Below the pieces are notes generated by a model, which saw only the letters and a list, made by a program, of their open reading frames with translations, did no database searches and was not told the origin of the DNA. A DNA stretch of 64,000 bases, from contig JAVLUZ010000145.1 in NCBI GenBank assembly GCA_036768485.1, positions 1,031,165 through 1,095,164 of the forward strand. Reading direction: 5' to 3'. This document shows positions 7,985 to 22,900 of this stretch, piece by piece. The DNA is from Mermis nigrescens (Eukaryota > Nematoda > Enoplea > Mermithida > Mermithidae). Within the stretch, counting starts at the first letter, position 1; the number at the start of each line of letters is the position of its first letter. Position numbers and translations under genes: made by a program.

Positions 7985-10900
7985 TATGTAATTCATGTTA
8001 TTCAGAACGCCAATTGAGCTATACGTAGAAAAAGCCGTCGAAGGATAAGAAAAAATTTATTCCCTTATTGCAAGTGCCACCAAATTTGCCATTACTGCTA
8101 AAGAAGAAAAAGCGACAAATTAGTGATTTTCTTCAATATGCATGTTGACAAAAAAGCGCCTAATTGTTTTAGCCATGCTTGGAGTATGCCACTCATCCAA
8201 GCAATGGAATGTTATTAGGCGTTTGATATGTTAAACTGCGATTGACATATTCCAACAAGAATAAAATTACATTATTTATAACGCCAATTGAGCTATACAA
8301 AATTCATGTTATTCAGAACGCCAATTGAGCTATACGTAAAAAAGCTGTCAAAGGATAAGAAAAAATTAATTCCTTATCACGAGTGTTGCCTAATTTGCCG
8401 TTACTGCCGAAGAAGAAAAAGCAACAAATTAGTAATTTTCTTCAATATGCATGTTCACAAAAAAGCGCCTGATTGTATTGACCATGCTTGGAGTATGCCA
8501 CTCATCAAAGCAATGGAATGTTATTTGGCGTTTGATCCATTAAATTGCAATTGACATATTCCAACAAGAATAAAATTACATTATTTAGAACACCAATCTA
8601 GCTATACGTAATTCACGTTATTCAGAACGCCAATCAAGCTATACGTAAAAAAAGCCATCAAAGGATAAGAAAAAATTTATTCCCTTATTGCGAGTGCCAC
8701 CTAATTTGCTATTACTGCCAAAGAAGAAAAAGGGACAAATTAGTGATTTTCTTCAATATGCATGTCAACAAAAATATGCCTGATTGGTCTCACCAAGCTT
8801 GGAGTATGCCGCTCAAACAAGCAATGGAACGTTATTTGGCGTTTGATCCTTTAAATTATGATTGACGTATTCTGACAAGAATAAAATTACGTTATTCAGA
8901 ATGCCAATTCAGCTATACATAATTCATGTTATTCAGAATGCCAATCAAGCTATAAGTAAAAAAGCCATCAAAGGATAAGAAAAAATTAATTCCCTTATTG
9001 CGAGTGTCGCCTAATTTGGCATTACTGCCGAAGAAGAAAAAGCGACAAATTAGTAATTTTCTTCAATATTCATGTTGACAAAAAAGCGCCTAATTGTTTT
9101 GGCCATGCTTAGAGTATGCCACTCATCTAAGCAATGGAACGTTATTTGGCGTTTGATCCGTTACATTACAATTGACGTATTCCGACAAGAATAAAATTAC
9201 GTTATAAAGAATGCCAATTCAGCTATACGTAATTTATGTTATTCAGAACGCCAACTGAGCTATACGTAAAAAAGCCATCAAAGGATAAGAAAAATTTATT
9301 CTCTTATCGTGAGTGCCGCCTAATTTGCCGTTACTGCCAAAGAAGAAAAAGGGACAAATTAGTGATTTTCTTAAATATGCATGTCGACAGAAATGCGCCT
9401 GATTGGTCTCGCCAAGCTTGGAGTATGCCGCTCGATACAAGCAATGGGATGTTATTTGGTGTTTGATCCGTTACACTGCGATTGACGTATTCCAGACAAG
9501 AATAAAATTACATTATTCAGAATGCCAATTCGAGCTATACAGTAATTCATGTTATTCAGAACGCCGATTGAGCTATACGTAAAAAAGCCGTTGAAGGATA
9601 AGAAAAATTAATTCCCTTATCGCGAGTGTCGCCTAATTTGCCATTACTGCCAAAGGAGAAAAAGCAACAAATTAGTGATTTTCTTCAATATGCATGTTGA
9701 CAAAAATGCGCCTGATTGTTTCTGGCCATGCTTGGAGTATGCCACTCATCCGAGCAATGGAACGTTATTTGGCGTTTGATCCGTTAAATTGCAATTGACG
9801 TATTCCAACAAGAATAAAATTACATTATTCAGAACGCCAATCTGAGCTATACGTAATTCACGTTATTCAGAACGCCAATCAAGCTATATGTAAAAAAAGC
9901 CATCAAAGGATAAGAAAAAATTTATTCACTTATTGCAAGTGCCACCTAATTTGCCGTTACTGCCAAAGAAGAAAAAGGGAAAAATTAGTGATTTTCTTCA
10001 ATATGCATGTCAACAAAAATACGCCTGATTGGTCTCGCCAAGCTTGGAGTATGCCGCTCGAACCAAGCAATGGAACGTTATTTGGCGTTCAATCCGTTAA
10101 ATTACGATTGACGTATTCTGACAAGAATAAAATTACGTTATTCAGAATGCCAATTCAGCTATACGTAATTCATGTTATTCAGAACGCCGATCAAGCTATA
10201 CATAAAAAAGCCGTCGAAGGATAAGAATAAATTTATTCCCTTATCGCGAGTGCCACCTACTTTGCCATTACTACCAAAGAAGAAAAAGGGAAAAATTAGC
10301 AATTTTCTTCAATATGCATGTTGACAAAAATGCGCCTGATTGTTTTGGCCAAGCTTGGAGTATGCCACTCATCCAAGCGATGGAACGTTATTTGGCGTTT
10401 GATCCGTTAAATTATGATTGACGTATTCCGACAAGAATAAAATTACGTTATTCAGAATGCCAATTGAGCTATACGTAATTCATGTTATTCAGAATGCCAA
10501 TCGAGCTATACGTAAAAAAGCCGTTGAAGGATAAGAAAAAATTTATTCCCTTATCGCGAGTGCCGCCTAATTTGCCATTACTGCCAAAGAAGAAAAAGCA
10601 ACAAATTAGTGATTTTCTTCAATATGCATGTTGACAAAAAAGCGCCTAATTGTTTTGGCCATGCTTGGAGTATGCCACTCATCCAAGCAATGGAACATTA
10701 TTTGGCGTTTGATCCGTTAAATTGCAATTGACGTATTCCAACAAGAATAAAATTACATTATTCAGAACGCCAATTGAGCTATACGTAATTCACGTTATTC
10801 AGAACGCCAATCAAGCTATACGTAAAAAAAGCCATCAAAGGATAAGAAGAAATTTATTCCCTTATCGCGAGTGCCACCTAATTTGCCGTTACTGCCGAAG

Positions 10901-13900
10901 AAGAAAAAGGGACAAATTAGTGATTTTCTTCAATATGCATGTCAACAAAAATACGCCTGATTGGTCTTGCCAAGCTTGGAGTATGCCGCTCGAACAAGCA
11001 ATGGAACGTTATTTGGCGTTCAATCCGTTAAATTACGATTGACGTATTCCGACAAGAATAAAATTACGTTATTCAGAATGCCAATTCAGCTATACGTAAT
11101 TCATGTTATTCAGAACGCCAATCAAGCTATACGTAAAAAAGCCGTCGAAGGATAAGAATAAATTTATTCCCTTATTGCGAGTGCCGCACCGCCTACTTTG
11201 CCATTACTACCAAAAGAAGAAAAAGGGCAAAATTAGCAATTTTCTTCAATATGCATGTTGACAAAAATGCGCCTGATTGTTTTGGCCAAGCTTGGAGTAT
11301 GCCACTCATCCAAGCGATGGAACGTTATTTGGCGTTTGATCCGTTAAATTATGATTGACGTATTCCGACAAGAATAAAATTACATTATTCAGAATGCCAA
11401 TTCAGCTATACGTAATTCATGTTATTCAGAATGCCGATCAAGCTATACGTAAAAAAGCCGTTGAAGGATAAGAAAAAATTTATTCCCTTATCGCGAGTGC
11501 CGCCTAATTTGCCATTACTGCCAAAGAAGAAAAAGCAACAAATTAGTGATTTTCTTCAATATGCATGTTGACAAAAAAGCGCCTAATTGTTTTGGCCATG
11601 CTTGGAGTATGCCACTCATCCAAGCAATGGAACGTTATTTGGCATTTGATCCATTAAATTACAATTGACGTATTCCGACAAGAATAAAATTACATTATTC
11701 AGAATGCCGATTCAGCTATACGTAATTCACGTTATTCAGAACGCCAATCAAGCTATATGTAAAAAAAGCCGTCAAAGGATAAGAAAAAATTTATTCCCTT
11801 ATCGCGAGTGCCACCTAATTTGCCATTACTGCCAAAGAAGAAAAAGCGACAAATTAGTGATTTTCTTCAATATGCATGTTGACAAAAATGTGCCTGATTG
11901 TTTTGGCCAAGCTTGGAGTATGCCACTCATCCAAGCAATGGAACGTTATTTGGCGTTTGATCCATTAAATTGCGATTGACATATTCCGACAAGAATAAAA
12001 TTACATTATTCAGAACGCCAATTGAGCTATACGTAATTCACGTTATTCAGAACGCCAATCAAGCTATACGTAAAAAAGCCGTCAAAGGATAAGAAAAAAT
12101 TTATTCCCTTATCACGAGTGCCACCTAATTTGCCGTTACTGCCAAAGAAGAAAAAGCGACAAATTAGTGATTTTCTTCAATATGCATGTTGACAAAAATG
12201 CGCCTGATTGGTTTTGGCCAAGCTTGGAGTATGCCACTCATCCAAGCAATGGAACGTTATTTGGCGTTTGATCCGTTAAATTATGATTGACGTATTCCAA
12301 CAAGAATAAAATTACATTATTCAGAATGCCAATTCAGCTATACGTAATTCATGTTATTCAGAACGCCAATCGAGCTATACATAAAAAAGCCGTCAAAGGA
12401 TAAGAAAAAATTTATTCCCTTATTGCGAGTGCCGCCTAATTTGCCATTACTGCCAAAGAAGAAAAAGGGACAAAATTAGCAATTTTCTTCAATATGCATG
12501 TTGACAAAAATGCGCCTGATTGTTTTGGCCAAGCTTGGAGTATGCCACTCATCCAAGCAATGGAACATTATTTGGCGTTTGATCCATTAAATTATGATTG
12601 ACGTATTCCGACAAGAATAAAATTACGTTATTCAGAATGCCAATTCAGCTATACGTAATTCATGTTATTCAGAATGCCAATCAAGCTATACGTAAAAAAG
12701 CCGTCGAAGGATAAGAAAAAATTTATTCCCTTATCGCGAGTGCCACCTAATTTGCCGTTACTGCCAAAGAAGAAAAAGCAACAAATTAGTGATTTTCTTC
12801 AATATGCATGTTGACAAAAAAGCGCCTAATTGTTTTGGCCATGCTTGGAGTATGCCACTCATCCAAGCAATGGAACGTTATTTGGCGTTTGATCCGTTAA
12901 ATTGCGATTGACGTATTCCGACAAGAATAAAATTACATTATTCAGAATGCCAATTGAGCTATACGTAATTCACGTTATTCAGAACGCCAATCAAGCTATA
13001 CATAAAAAAGCCGTCAAAGGATAAGAAGAAATTTATTCCCTTATCGCGAGTGCCGCCTAATTTGCCGTTACTGCCAAAGAAGAAAAAGCGACAAATTAGT
13101 GATTTTCTTCAATATGCATGTTGACAAAAATGCGCCTGATTGTTTTGGCCAAGCTTGGAGTATGCCACTCATCCAAGCAATGGAACGTTATTTGGCGTTT
13201 GATCCGTTAAATTATGATTGACGTATTCCAACAAGAATAAAATTACATTATTCAGAATGCCAATTTAGCTATACGTAATTCATGTTATTCAGAACGCCGA
13301 TCAAGCTATACGTAAACAAGCCATCAAAGGATAAGAAAAAATTTATTCCCTTATCGCGAGTGCCACCTAATTTGCCGTTACTGCCAAAGAAGAAAAAGGG
13401 ACAAATTAGTGATTTTCTTCAATATGCATGTTGACAAAAATGCGCCTGATTGTTTTGGCCAAGCTTGGAGTATGCCACTCATCCAAGCAATGGAACGTTA
13501 TTTGGCGTTTGATCCGTTAAATTATGATTGACGTATTCCAACAAGAATAAAATTACATTATTCAGAATGCCAATTTAGCTATACGTAATTCATGTTATTC
13601 AGAACGCCAATCAAGCTATACGTAAAAAAGCCGTCGAAGGATAAGAAAAAAATTTATTCCCTTATCGCGAGTGCCACCTAATTTGCCGTTACTGCCAAAG
13701 AAGAAAAAGCAACAAATTAGTGATTTTCTTCAATATGCATGTTGACAAAAAAGCGCCTAATTGTTTTGGCCATGCTTGGAGTATGCCACTCATCCAAGCA
13801 ATGGAATGTTATTTGGCGTTTGATCCGTTAAATTGCCATTGACGTATTCCGACAAGAATAAAATTACATTATTCAGAATGCCAATTCAGCTATACGTAAT

Positions 13901-16312
13901 TCATGTTATTCAGAATGCCAATCGAGCTATATGTAAAAAAGCCGTCGAAGGATAAGAAAAAATTTATTCCCTTATCGCGAGTGCCGCCTAATTTGCCGTT
14001 ACTGCCAAAGAAGAAAAAGCGACAAATTAGTGATTTTCTTCAATATGCATGTTGACAAAAATGCGCCTGATTGTTTTGGCCATGCTTGGAGTATGCCACT
14101 CATCCAAGCAATGGAACGTTATTTGGCGTTTGATCCATTAAATTGCGATTGACGTATTCTGACAAGAATAAAATTACATTATTCAGAATGCCAATTGAGC
14201 TATACGTAATTCACGTTATTCAGAACGCCAATCAAGCTATACGTAAAAAGCCATCAAAGGATAAGAAAAAATTTATTCCCTTATCGCGAGTGCCGCCTAA
14301 TTTGCCATTACTGCCAAAGAAGAAAAAGCGACAAATTAGTGATTTTCTTCAATATGCATATTGACAAAAATGCGCCTGATTGTTTTGGCCAAGCTTGGAG
14401 TATGCCACTCATCCAAGCAATGGAACGTTATTTGGCGTTTGATCCGATTAAATTATGATTGACGTATTCCAACAAGAATAAAATTACGTTATTCAGAATG
14501 CCGATTCAGCTATACGTAATTCATGTTATTCAGAATGCCGATCAAGCTATACATAAAAAAGCCGTCGAAGGATAAGAAAAAATTTATTCCCTTATCGCGA
14601 GTGCCACCTAATTTGCCGTTACTGCCAAAGAAGAAAAAGCAACAAATTAGTGATTTTCTTCAATATGCATGTTGACAAAAATGCGCCTGATTGTTTTGGC
14701 CAAGCTTGGAGTATGCCACTCATCCAAGCAATGGAACGTTATTTGGCGTTTGATCCGTTAAATTACGATTGACGTATTCCGACAAGAATAAAATTACATT
14801 ATTCAGAATGCCAATTCAGCTATACGTAATTCATGTTATTCAGAATGCCAATTGAGCTATACGTAAAAAAGCCGTCAAAGGATAAGAAAAAATTTATTCC
14901 CTTATCGCGAGTGCCGCCTAATTTGCCATTACTGCCAAAGAAGAAAAAGCGACAAATTAGTGATTTTCTTCAATATGCATGTTGACAAAAAAGCGCCTAA
15001 TTGTTTTGGCCATGCTTGGAGTATGCCACTCATCCAAGCAATGGAACGTTATTTGGCGTTTGATCCATTAAATTACGATTGACGTATTCCGACAAGAATA
15101 AAATTACATTATTCAGAATGCCAATTCAGCTATACGTAATTCATGTTATTCAGAACGCCAATCAAGCTATACATAAAAAAGCCATCAAAGGATAAGAAAA
15201 AATTTATTCCCTTATCGCGAGTGCCGCCTAATTTGCCGTTACTGCCAAAGAAGAAAAAGCGACAAATTAGTGATTTTCTTCAATATGCATGTTGACAAAA
15301 AAGCGCCTAATTGTTTTGGCCATGCTTGGAGTATGCCACTCATCCAAGCAATGGAACGTTATTTGGCGTTTGATCCGTTAAATTATGATTGACATATTCC
15401 GACAAGAATAAAATTACGTTATTCAGAATGCCAATTCAGCTATACGTAATTCATGTTATTCAGAATGCCGATCAAGCTATACGTAAAAAAGCCGTCAAAG
15501 GATAAGAAAAAATTTATTCCCTTATCGCGAGTGCCACCTAATTTGCCGTTACTGCCAAAGAAGAAAAAGCGACAAATTAGTGATTTTCTTCAATATGCAT
15601 GTTGACAAAAATGCGCCTGATTGTTTTGGCCATGCTTGGAGTATGCCACTCATCCAAGCAATGGAACGTTATTTGGCGTTTGATCCATTAAATTACGATT
15701 GACGTATTCTGACAAGAATAAAATTATGTTATTCAGAATGCCAATTCAGCTATACGTAATTCATGTTATTCAGAATGCCAATCAAGCTATATGTAAAAAA
15801 GCCGTTAAAGGATAAGAAAATATTTATTCCCTTATCGCGAGTGCCGCCTAATTTGCCGTTACTGCCAAAGAAGAAAAAGCAACAAATTAGTGATTTTCTT
15901 CAATATGCATGTTGACAAAAGTGCGCCTAATTGTTTTGGCCATGCTTGGCGTATGCCACTCATCCAAGCAATGGAACGTTATTTGGCGTTTGATCCGTTA
16001 AATTGCAATTGACGTATTCCAACAAGAATAAAATTACATTATTTAGAATGCCAATCGAGCTATACGTAATTCACATTATTCAGAACGCCAATTGAGCTAT
16101 ATGTAAAAAAGCCATCAAAGGATAAGAAAAAATTTATTCCCTTATCGCGAGTGCCGCCTAATTTGCTGTTACTGCCAAAGAAGAAAAAGCGACAAATTAG
16201 TGATTTTCTTCAATATGCATGTTGACGAAAAATGCGCCTAATTGTTTTAGCCATGCTTGGAGTATGCCACTCATCCAAGCAATGGAACGTTATTTGGCGT
16301 TTGATCCCTTAA
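7985..16312 (+). repeat. Satellite block B
   Basis: About 27 monomers. From 8 to 11 kb they are diverged, and several carry a distinct sub-variant with GGTCTCGCCAAGCTTGGAG and ATGCCGCTC. From 11 to 16.3 kb they are close to one another, with spacing of 310-311 bp. Within that part two flavours mix: copies with TGCGCCTGATTG and often CCAAGCTTGG, and copies with AGCGCCTAATTG and CCATGCTTGG. Confidence 0.92.
8755..11035 (+). repeat. GGTCTC-type monomer variants
   Basis: Monomers with CATGTCAACA (or CATGTCGACA), GATTGGTCTCGCCAAGC (once with an A or T variant) and GTATGCCGCTC occur near 8790, 9405, 10030 and 10965. The first three are about 620 bp apart, a local two-monomer rhythm. The same joint set of variants reappears as one member of the hexamer at 36.4-47 kb and of the four-monomer unit at 51-54 kb, so the lineage is shared by distant blocks. 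Confidence 0.7.
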
Positions 16313-16938
16313 CCCTGCCAATACCATGGGTTGAGCATATCTTAATGTCCCATGGGTTAGAAGTAAGTTCATACTCAAATTATGCAATAAAAGTATACAA
16401 TTCTTGGAAAAGCCCTCAGTACGCTGAGCACAAAAATATACCTTGTTTTTCATAATTTTTAGTTTTTACTGCTAAAAATAAGGGATGAAAAATCTTTGGA
16501 AATAAAATATGGCGGCAAGTCACGTGACTAAAAATCAATAACATTGGCACCGCAGAGCCGCTGAGTGAAATATTTTATCACCGACCTACTCTATCGGAGT
16601 TCTAGTATTGCATAGATGGTAAACCTTACCTAAATGTGCGTGCATAACTACCAATCTAGCAACACTGCTTACTTATTGTTTATGAAGCGCTACAGTAATT
16701 AGTTTAGGAACAAAAATATCACTACATGCGGATCAGCTCAGTCAAAAGCAAAAAATATCAAAATTCTCAAAAAAAACTGAATGAATTGCTTTCCTGAGCG
16801 CTTGAAAAAATCAATTCTACGGCCAAAAAAAGAGAATATTTTTCAATTTCAGCTCATAAGACCCTACCCAATTCGCCAAGAAAAACTTGAAAAAACTGCC
16901 GCACTAGAACGGCATTACTACCCATAGTATTACTAGGG
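16313..16938 (+). mobile_element. Miniature piggyBac-like transposon, copy 1 (626 bp)
   Basis: Flanked on both sides by TTAA (16309-16312 and 16939-16942), the target duplication of piggyBac elements. The termini begin CCCT and are imperfect inverted repeats: CCCTGCCAATACCATGGGT on the left against CCCTAGTAATACTATGGGT read inward from the right (15 of 19). Removing the element and one TTAA restores a continuous satellite monomer (GATCCC-TTAA-ATTGCGATTG). There is no transposase; the short frames inside (for instance the end of a 78-codon frame entering from the satellite) have no domain. It is non-autonomous and would depend on a transposase encoded elsewhere. Confidence 0.85.
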
Positions 16939-19900
16939 TTAAATTGCGATTGATGTATTCCGACAAGAATAAAATTACGTTATTCAGAATGCCGATTCAG
17001 CTATATGTAATTCATTGTTATTCAGAACGCCGATTGAGCTATACATAAAAAAGCCATCGAAGGATAAGAAAAAATTATTCCCTTATCGCGAGTGCCGCCT
17101 AATTTGCCGTTACTGCAAAAGAATAAAAAGCGACAAATTAGTACTAGATTTTCTTCAATATGCATGTTGACAAAAAAGGCTCAATTGTTTTGGCCATGCT
17201 TGGAATATGCCACTCATCCGAGCAATGAAACATTATTTGGCATTTGATCCATTAAATTGCGATTGACATATTCCGACAAGAATAAATTTACATTATTCAG
17301 AACGCCGATTGAGCTGTGCGTAATTCACATTATTCAGAACGCCAATCAAGCCATACGTAAAAAAAGCCGTCGAAGGATAAGAAAAAATTTATTCCCTTAT
17401 TGCGAGTGCAGCCTAATTTTCCGTTACTGCTATAGAAGAAAAAGCGACAAATTAGTGATTTTTTTCAATATGAATATTGACAAAAATGCGCATGATTGTG
17501 TTGGCCAAGCTTGGAGTATGCCACTCATCCAAGCGATGGAACGTTATTTGGCGTTTGATCCATTAAATTATGATTGACGTATTCTGACAAGAATAAAATT
17601 ATGTTATTCAGAATGCCAATTCAGCTATACGTAATTCATGTTATTCAGAACGCCAATCGAGCTATACGTAAAAAAGCCGTCGAAGGATAAGAAAAAATTA
17701 TTCCCTTATCGCGAGTGCCGCCTAATTTGCCGTTACTGCCAAAGAAGAAAAAGCGACAAATTAGTACTAGATTTTCTTCAATATGCATGTTGACAAAAAA
17801 GCGCTCAATTGTTTTGGCCATGCTTGGAATATGCCACTCATCCGAGCAATGAAACATTATTTGGCATTTGATCCATTAAATTGCGATTGACATATTCCGA
17901 CAAGAATAAATTTACATTATTCAGAACGCCGATTGAGCTGTGCGTAATTCACATTATTCAGAACGCCAATCAAGCCATACGTAAAAAAGCCGTCGAAGGA
18001 TAAGAAAAAATTTATTCCCTTATTGCGAGTGCAGCCTAATTTTCCGTTACTGCTATAGAAGAAAAAGCGACAAATTAGTGATTTTTTTCAATATGAATAT
18101 TGACAAAAATGCGCATGATTGTGTTGGCCAAGCTTGGAGTATGCCACTCATCCAAGCGATGGAACGTTATTTGGCGTTTGATCCATTAAATTATGATTGA
18201 CGTATTCTGACAAGAATAAAATTATGTTATTCAGAATGCCAATTCAGCTATACGTAATTCATGTTATTCAGAACGCCAATCGAGCTATACGTAAAAAAGC
18301 CATCGAAGGATAAGAAAAAATTATTCCCTTATCGCGAGTGCCGCCTAATTTGCCGTTACTGCCAAAGAAGAAAAAGCGACAAATTAGTACTAGATTTTCT
18401 TCAATATGCATGTTGACAAAAAACGCCTCAATTGTTTTGGCCATGCTTGGAATATGCCACTCATCCAAGCAATGAAGCGTTATTTGGCATTTGATCCATT
18501 AATTTGCGATTGACATATTCTGACAAGAATAAATTCACATTATTCAGAACGCCGATTGAGCTATACGTAATTCACGTTATTCAGAACGCCAATCAAGCTA
18601 TACGTAAAAAAAGCCGTCGAAGGATAAGAAAAAATTTATTCCCTTATCGCGAGTGCAGCCTAATTTGCCGTTACTGCTATAGAAGAAAAAGCGACAAATT
18701 AGTGATTTTCTTCAATATGAATATTGACAAAAATGCGCATGATTGTTTTGGCCAAGCTTGGAGTATGCCACTCATCCAAGCGATGGAACGTTATTTGGCG
18801 TTTGATCCATTAAATTATGATTGACGTATTCCGACAAGAATAAAATTACGTTATTCAGAATGCCAATTCAGCTATACGTAATTCACGTTATTCAGAACGC
18901 CAATCTAGCTATACGTAAAAAAAGCCGTCAAAGGATAAGAAAAATTATTCCCTTATCGCGAGTGCCACCTAATTTGCCGTTACTGCCAAAGAAGAAAAAG
19001 CGACAAATTAGTACTAGATTTTCTTCAATATGCATGTTGACAAAAAACGCCTCAATTGTTTTGGCCATGCTTGGAATATGCCACTCATCCGAGCGATGGA
19101 ACGTTATTTGGCGTTTGATCCGTTAAATTATGATTGACATATTCCGACAAGAATAAAATTACATTATTCAGAATGCCGATTCGAGCTATACGTAATTCAT
19201 GTTATTCAGAACGCCAATCGAGCTATACATAAAAAAAGCCGTCGAAGGATAAGAAAAAATTTATTCCCTTATCGCGAGTGCCGCCTAATTTGCCGTTACT
19301 GCAAAAGAAGAAAAAGCGACAAATTAGTACTAGATTTTCTTCAATATGCATGTTGACAAAAATGCGCTCGATTGTTTTGGCCAAGCTTGGAGTATGCCAC
19401 TCATCCAAGCGATGGAACGTTATTTGGCGTTTGATCCGTTAAATTATGATTGACGTATTCCGACAAGAATAAAATTACGTTATTCAGAATGCCGATTCAG
19501 CTATACGTAATTCATGTTATTCAGAACGCCAATCGAGCTATACGTAAAAAAGCCGTCGAAGGATAAGAAAAAATTATTCCCTTATCGCGAGTGCCGCCTA
19601 ATTTGCCGTTACTGCAAAAGAAGAAAAAGCGACAAATTAGTACTAGATTTTCTTCAATATGCATGTTGACAAAAAAGCGCTCAATTGTTTTGGCCATGCT
19701 TGGAGTATGCCACTCATCCAAGCAATGGAACGTTATTTGGCATTTGATCCATTAAATTACGATTGACATATTCTGACAAGAATAAAATTACATTATTCAG
19801 AATGCCAATTCAGCTATACGTAATTCATGTTATTCAGAACGCCAATCAAGCTATACGTAAAAAAAGCCGTCAAAGGATAAGAAAAAATTTATTCCCTTAT

Positions 19901-22900
19901 CGCGAGTGCCGCCTAATTTGCCGTTACTGCCAAAGAAGAAAAAGCGACAAATTAGTGATTTTCTTCAATATGCATGTTGACAAAAATGCGCATGATTGTT
20001 TTGGCCAAGCTTGGAGTATGCCACTCATCCAAGCGATGGAACATTATTTGGCGTTTGATCCATTAAATTATGATTGACGTATTCCGACAAGAATAAAATT
20101 ACGTTATTCAGAATGCCAATTCAGCTATACGTAATTCACGTTATTCAGAACGCCAATCAAGCTATACGTAAAAAAAGCCGTCAAAGGATAAGAAAAAATT
20201 ATTCCCTTATTGCGAGTGCCACCTAATTTGCCGTTACTGCCAAAGAAGAAAAAGCGACAAATTAGTACTAGATTTTCTTCAATATGCATGTTGACAAAAA
20301 ACGCTCAATTGTTTTGGCCATGCTTGGAGTATGCCACTCATCCAAGCGATGGAACGTTATTTGGCGTTTGATCCGTTAAATTATGATTGACGTATTCCGA
20401 CAAGAATAAAATTACATTATTCAGAATGCCAATTCGAGCTATACGTAATTCACGTTATTCAGAACGCCAATCGAGCTATACGTAAAAAAAGCCGTCGAAG
20501 GATAAGAAAAAATTTATTCCCTTATTGCGAGTGCAGCCTAATTTGCCGTTACTGCCAAAGAAGAAAAAGCGACAAATTAGTGATTTTCTTCAATATGCAT
20601 GTTGACAAAAAAGCGCTCTAATTGTTTTGGCCAAGCTTGGAGTATGCCACTCATCCAAGCGATGGAACGTTATTTGGCGTTTGATCCATTAAATTATGAT
20701 TGACGTATTCTAACAAGAATAAAATTACGTTATTCAGAATGCCGATTCAGCTATACGTAATTCATGTTATTCAGAACGCCAATCGAGCTATACGTAAAAA
20801 AGCCATCGAAGGATAAGAAAAAATTATTCCCTTATCGCGAGTGCCGCCTAATTTGCCGTTACTGCAAAAGAATAAAAAGCGACAAATTAGTACTAGATTT
20901 TCTTCAATATGCATGTTGACAAAAAAGCGCTCAATTGTTTTGGCCATGCTTGGAATATGCCACTCATCCAAGCAATGAAACATTATTTGGCATTTGATCC
21001 ATTAAATTGCGATTGACATATTCTGACAAGAATAAATTTACATTATTCAGAACGCCGATTGAGCTATACGTAATTCACGTTATTCAGAACGCCAATCAAG
21101 CCATACGTAAAAAAAGCCGTCGAAGGATAAGAAAAAATTTATTCCCTTATCGCGAGTGCAGCCTAATTTGCCGTTACTGCTATAGAAGAAAAAGCGACAA
21201 ATTAGTGATTTTTTTCAATATGAATATTGACAAAAATGCGCATGATTGTTTTGGCCAAGCTTGGAGTATGCCACTCATCCAAGCGATGGAACGTTATTTG
21301 GCGTTTGATCCATTAAATTATGATTGACGTATTCCGACAAGAATAAAATTACGTTATTCAGAATGCCAATTCAGCTATACGTAATTCACGTTATTCAGAA
21401 CGCCAATCTAGCTATACGTAAAAAAGCCGTCAAAGGATAAGAAAAAATTATTCCCTTATTGCGAGTGCCACCTAATTTGCCGTTACTGCCAAAGAAGAAA
21501 AAGCGACAAATTAGTACTAGATTTTCTTCAATATGCATGTTGACAAAAAAGCGCTCAATTGTTTTGGCCAAGCTTGGAGTATGCCACTCATCCAAGCGAT
21601 GGAACGTTATTTGGCGTTTGATCCATTAAATTGCAATTGACGTATTCCGACAAGAATAAAATTACATTATTCAGAATGCCAATCGAGCTATACGTAATTC
21701 ACGTTATTCAGAACGCCAATCTGAGCTATACGTAAAAAAGCCATCAAAGGATAAGAAAAAATTTATTCCCTTATCGCGAGTGCCGCCTAATTTGCCGTTA
21801 CTGCCAAAGAAGAAAAAGCGACAAATTAGTACTAGATTTTCTTCAATATGCATGTTGACAAAAAAGCGCCTCAATTGTTTTGGCCATGCTTGGAATATGC
21901 CACTCATCCAAGCAATGGAACGTTATTTGGCGTTTGATCCGTTAAATTACGATTGACATATTCCGACAAGAATAAAATTTACGTTATTCAGAATGCCGAT
22001 TCAGCTATATGTAATTCATGTTATTCAGAACGCCAATCAAGCTATACATAAAAAAGCCATCGAAGGATAAGAAAAAATTTATTCCCTTATCGCGAGTGCC
22101 GCCTAATTTGCCGTTACTGCTAAAGAAGAAAAAGCGACAAATTAGTACTAGATTTTCTTCAATATGCATGTTGACAAAAAAGCGCTCTAATTGTTTTGGC
22201 CATGCTTGGAGTATGCCACTCATCCAAGCAATGGAACATTATTTGGCGTTTGATCCATTAAATTGCGATTGACATATTCCGACAAGAATAAAATTACATT
22301 ATTCAGAACGCCAATTGAGCTGTACGTAATTCACAGTTATTCAGAACGCCAATCAAGCTATATGTAAAAAAAGCCGTCGAAGGATAAGAAAAAATTTATT
22401 CCCTTATTGCGAGTGCAGCCTAATTTGCCGTTACTGCCAAAGAAGAAAAAGCGACAAATTAGTGATTTTCTTCAATATGCATGTTGACAAAAATGCGCAT
22501 GATTGTTTTGGCCAAGCTTGGAGTATGCCACTCATCCAAGCAATGGAACGTTATTTGGCGTTTGATCCATTAAATTATGATTGACGTATTCTGACAAGAA
22601 TAAAATTATGTTATTCAGAATGCCAATTCAGCTATACGTAATTCATGTTATTCAGAACGCCGATCGAGCTATACATAAAAAAGCCATCGAAGGATAAGAA
22701 AAAATTATTCCCTTATCGCGAGTGCCGCCTAATTTGCTGTTACTGCCAAAGAAGAAAAAGCGACAAATTAGTACTAGATTTTCTTCAATATGCATGTTGA
22801 CAAAAATGCGTCTAATTGTTTTGGCCATGCTTGGAGTATGCCACTCATCCAAGCAATGGAACGTTATTTGGCGTTTGATCCGTTAAATTGCGATTGACAT

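Noticed and set aside
16219..16455. 78-codon frame entering the piggyBac-like element (and its partner at 23085-23336)
   Set aside because: It starts in satellite DNA and runs by chance into the element; there is no similarity to a piggyBac transposase.
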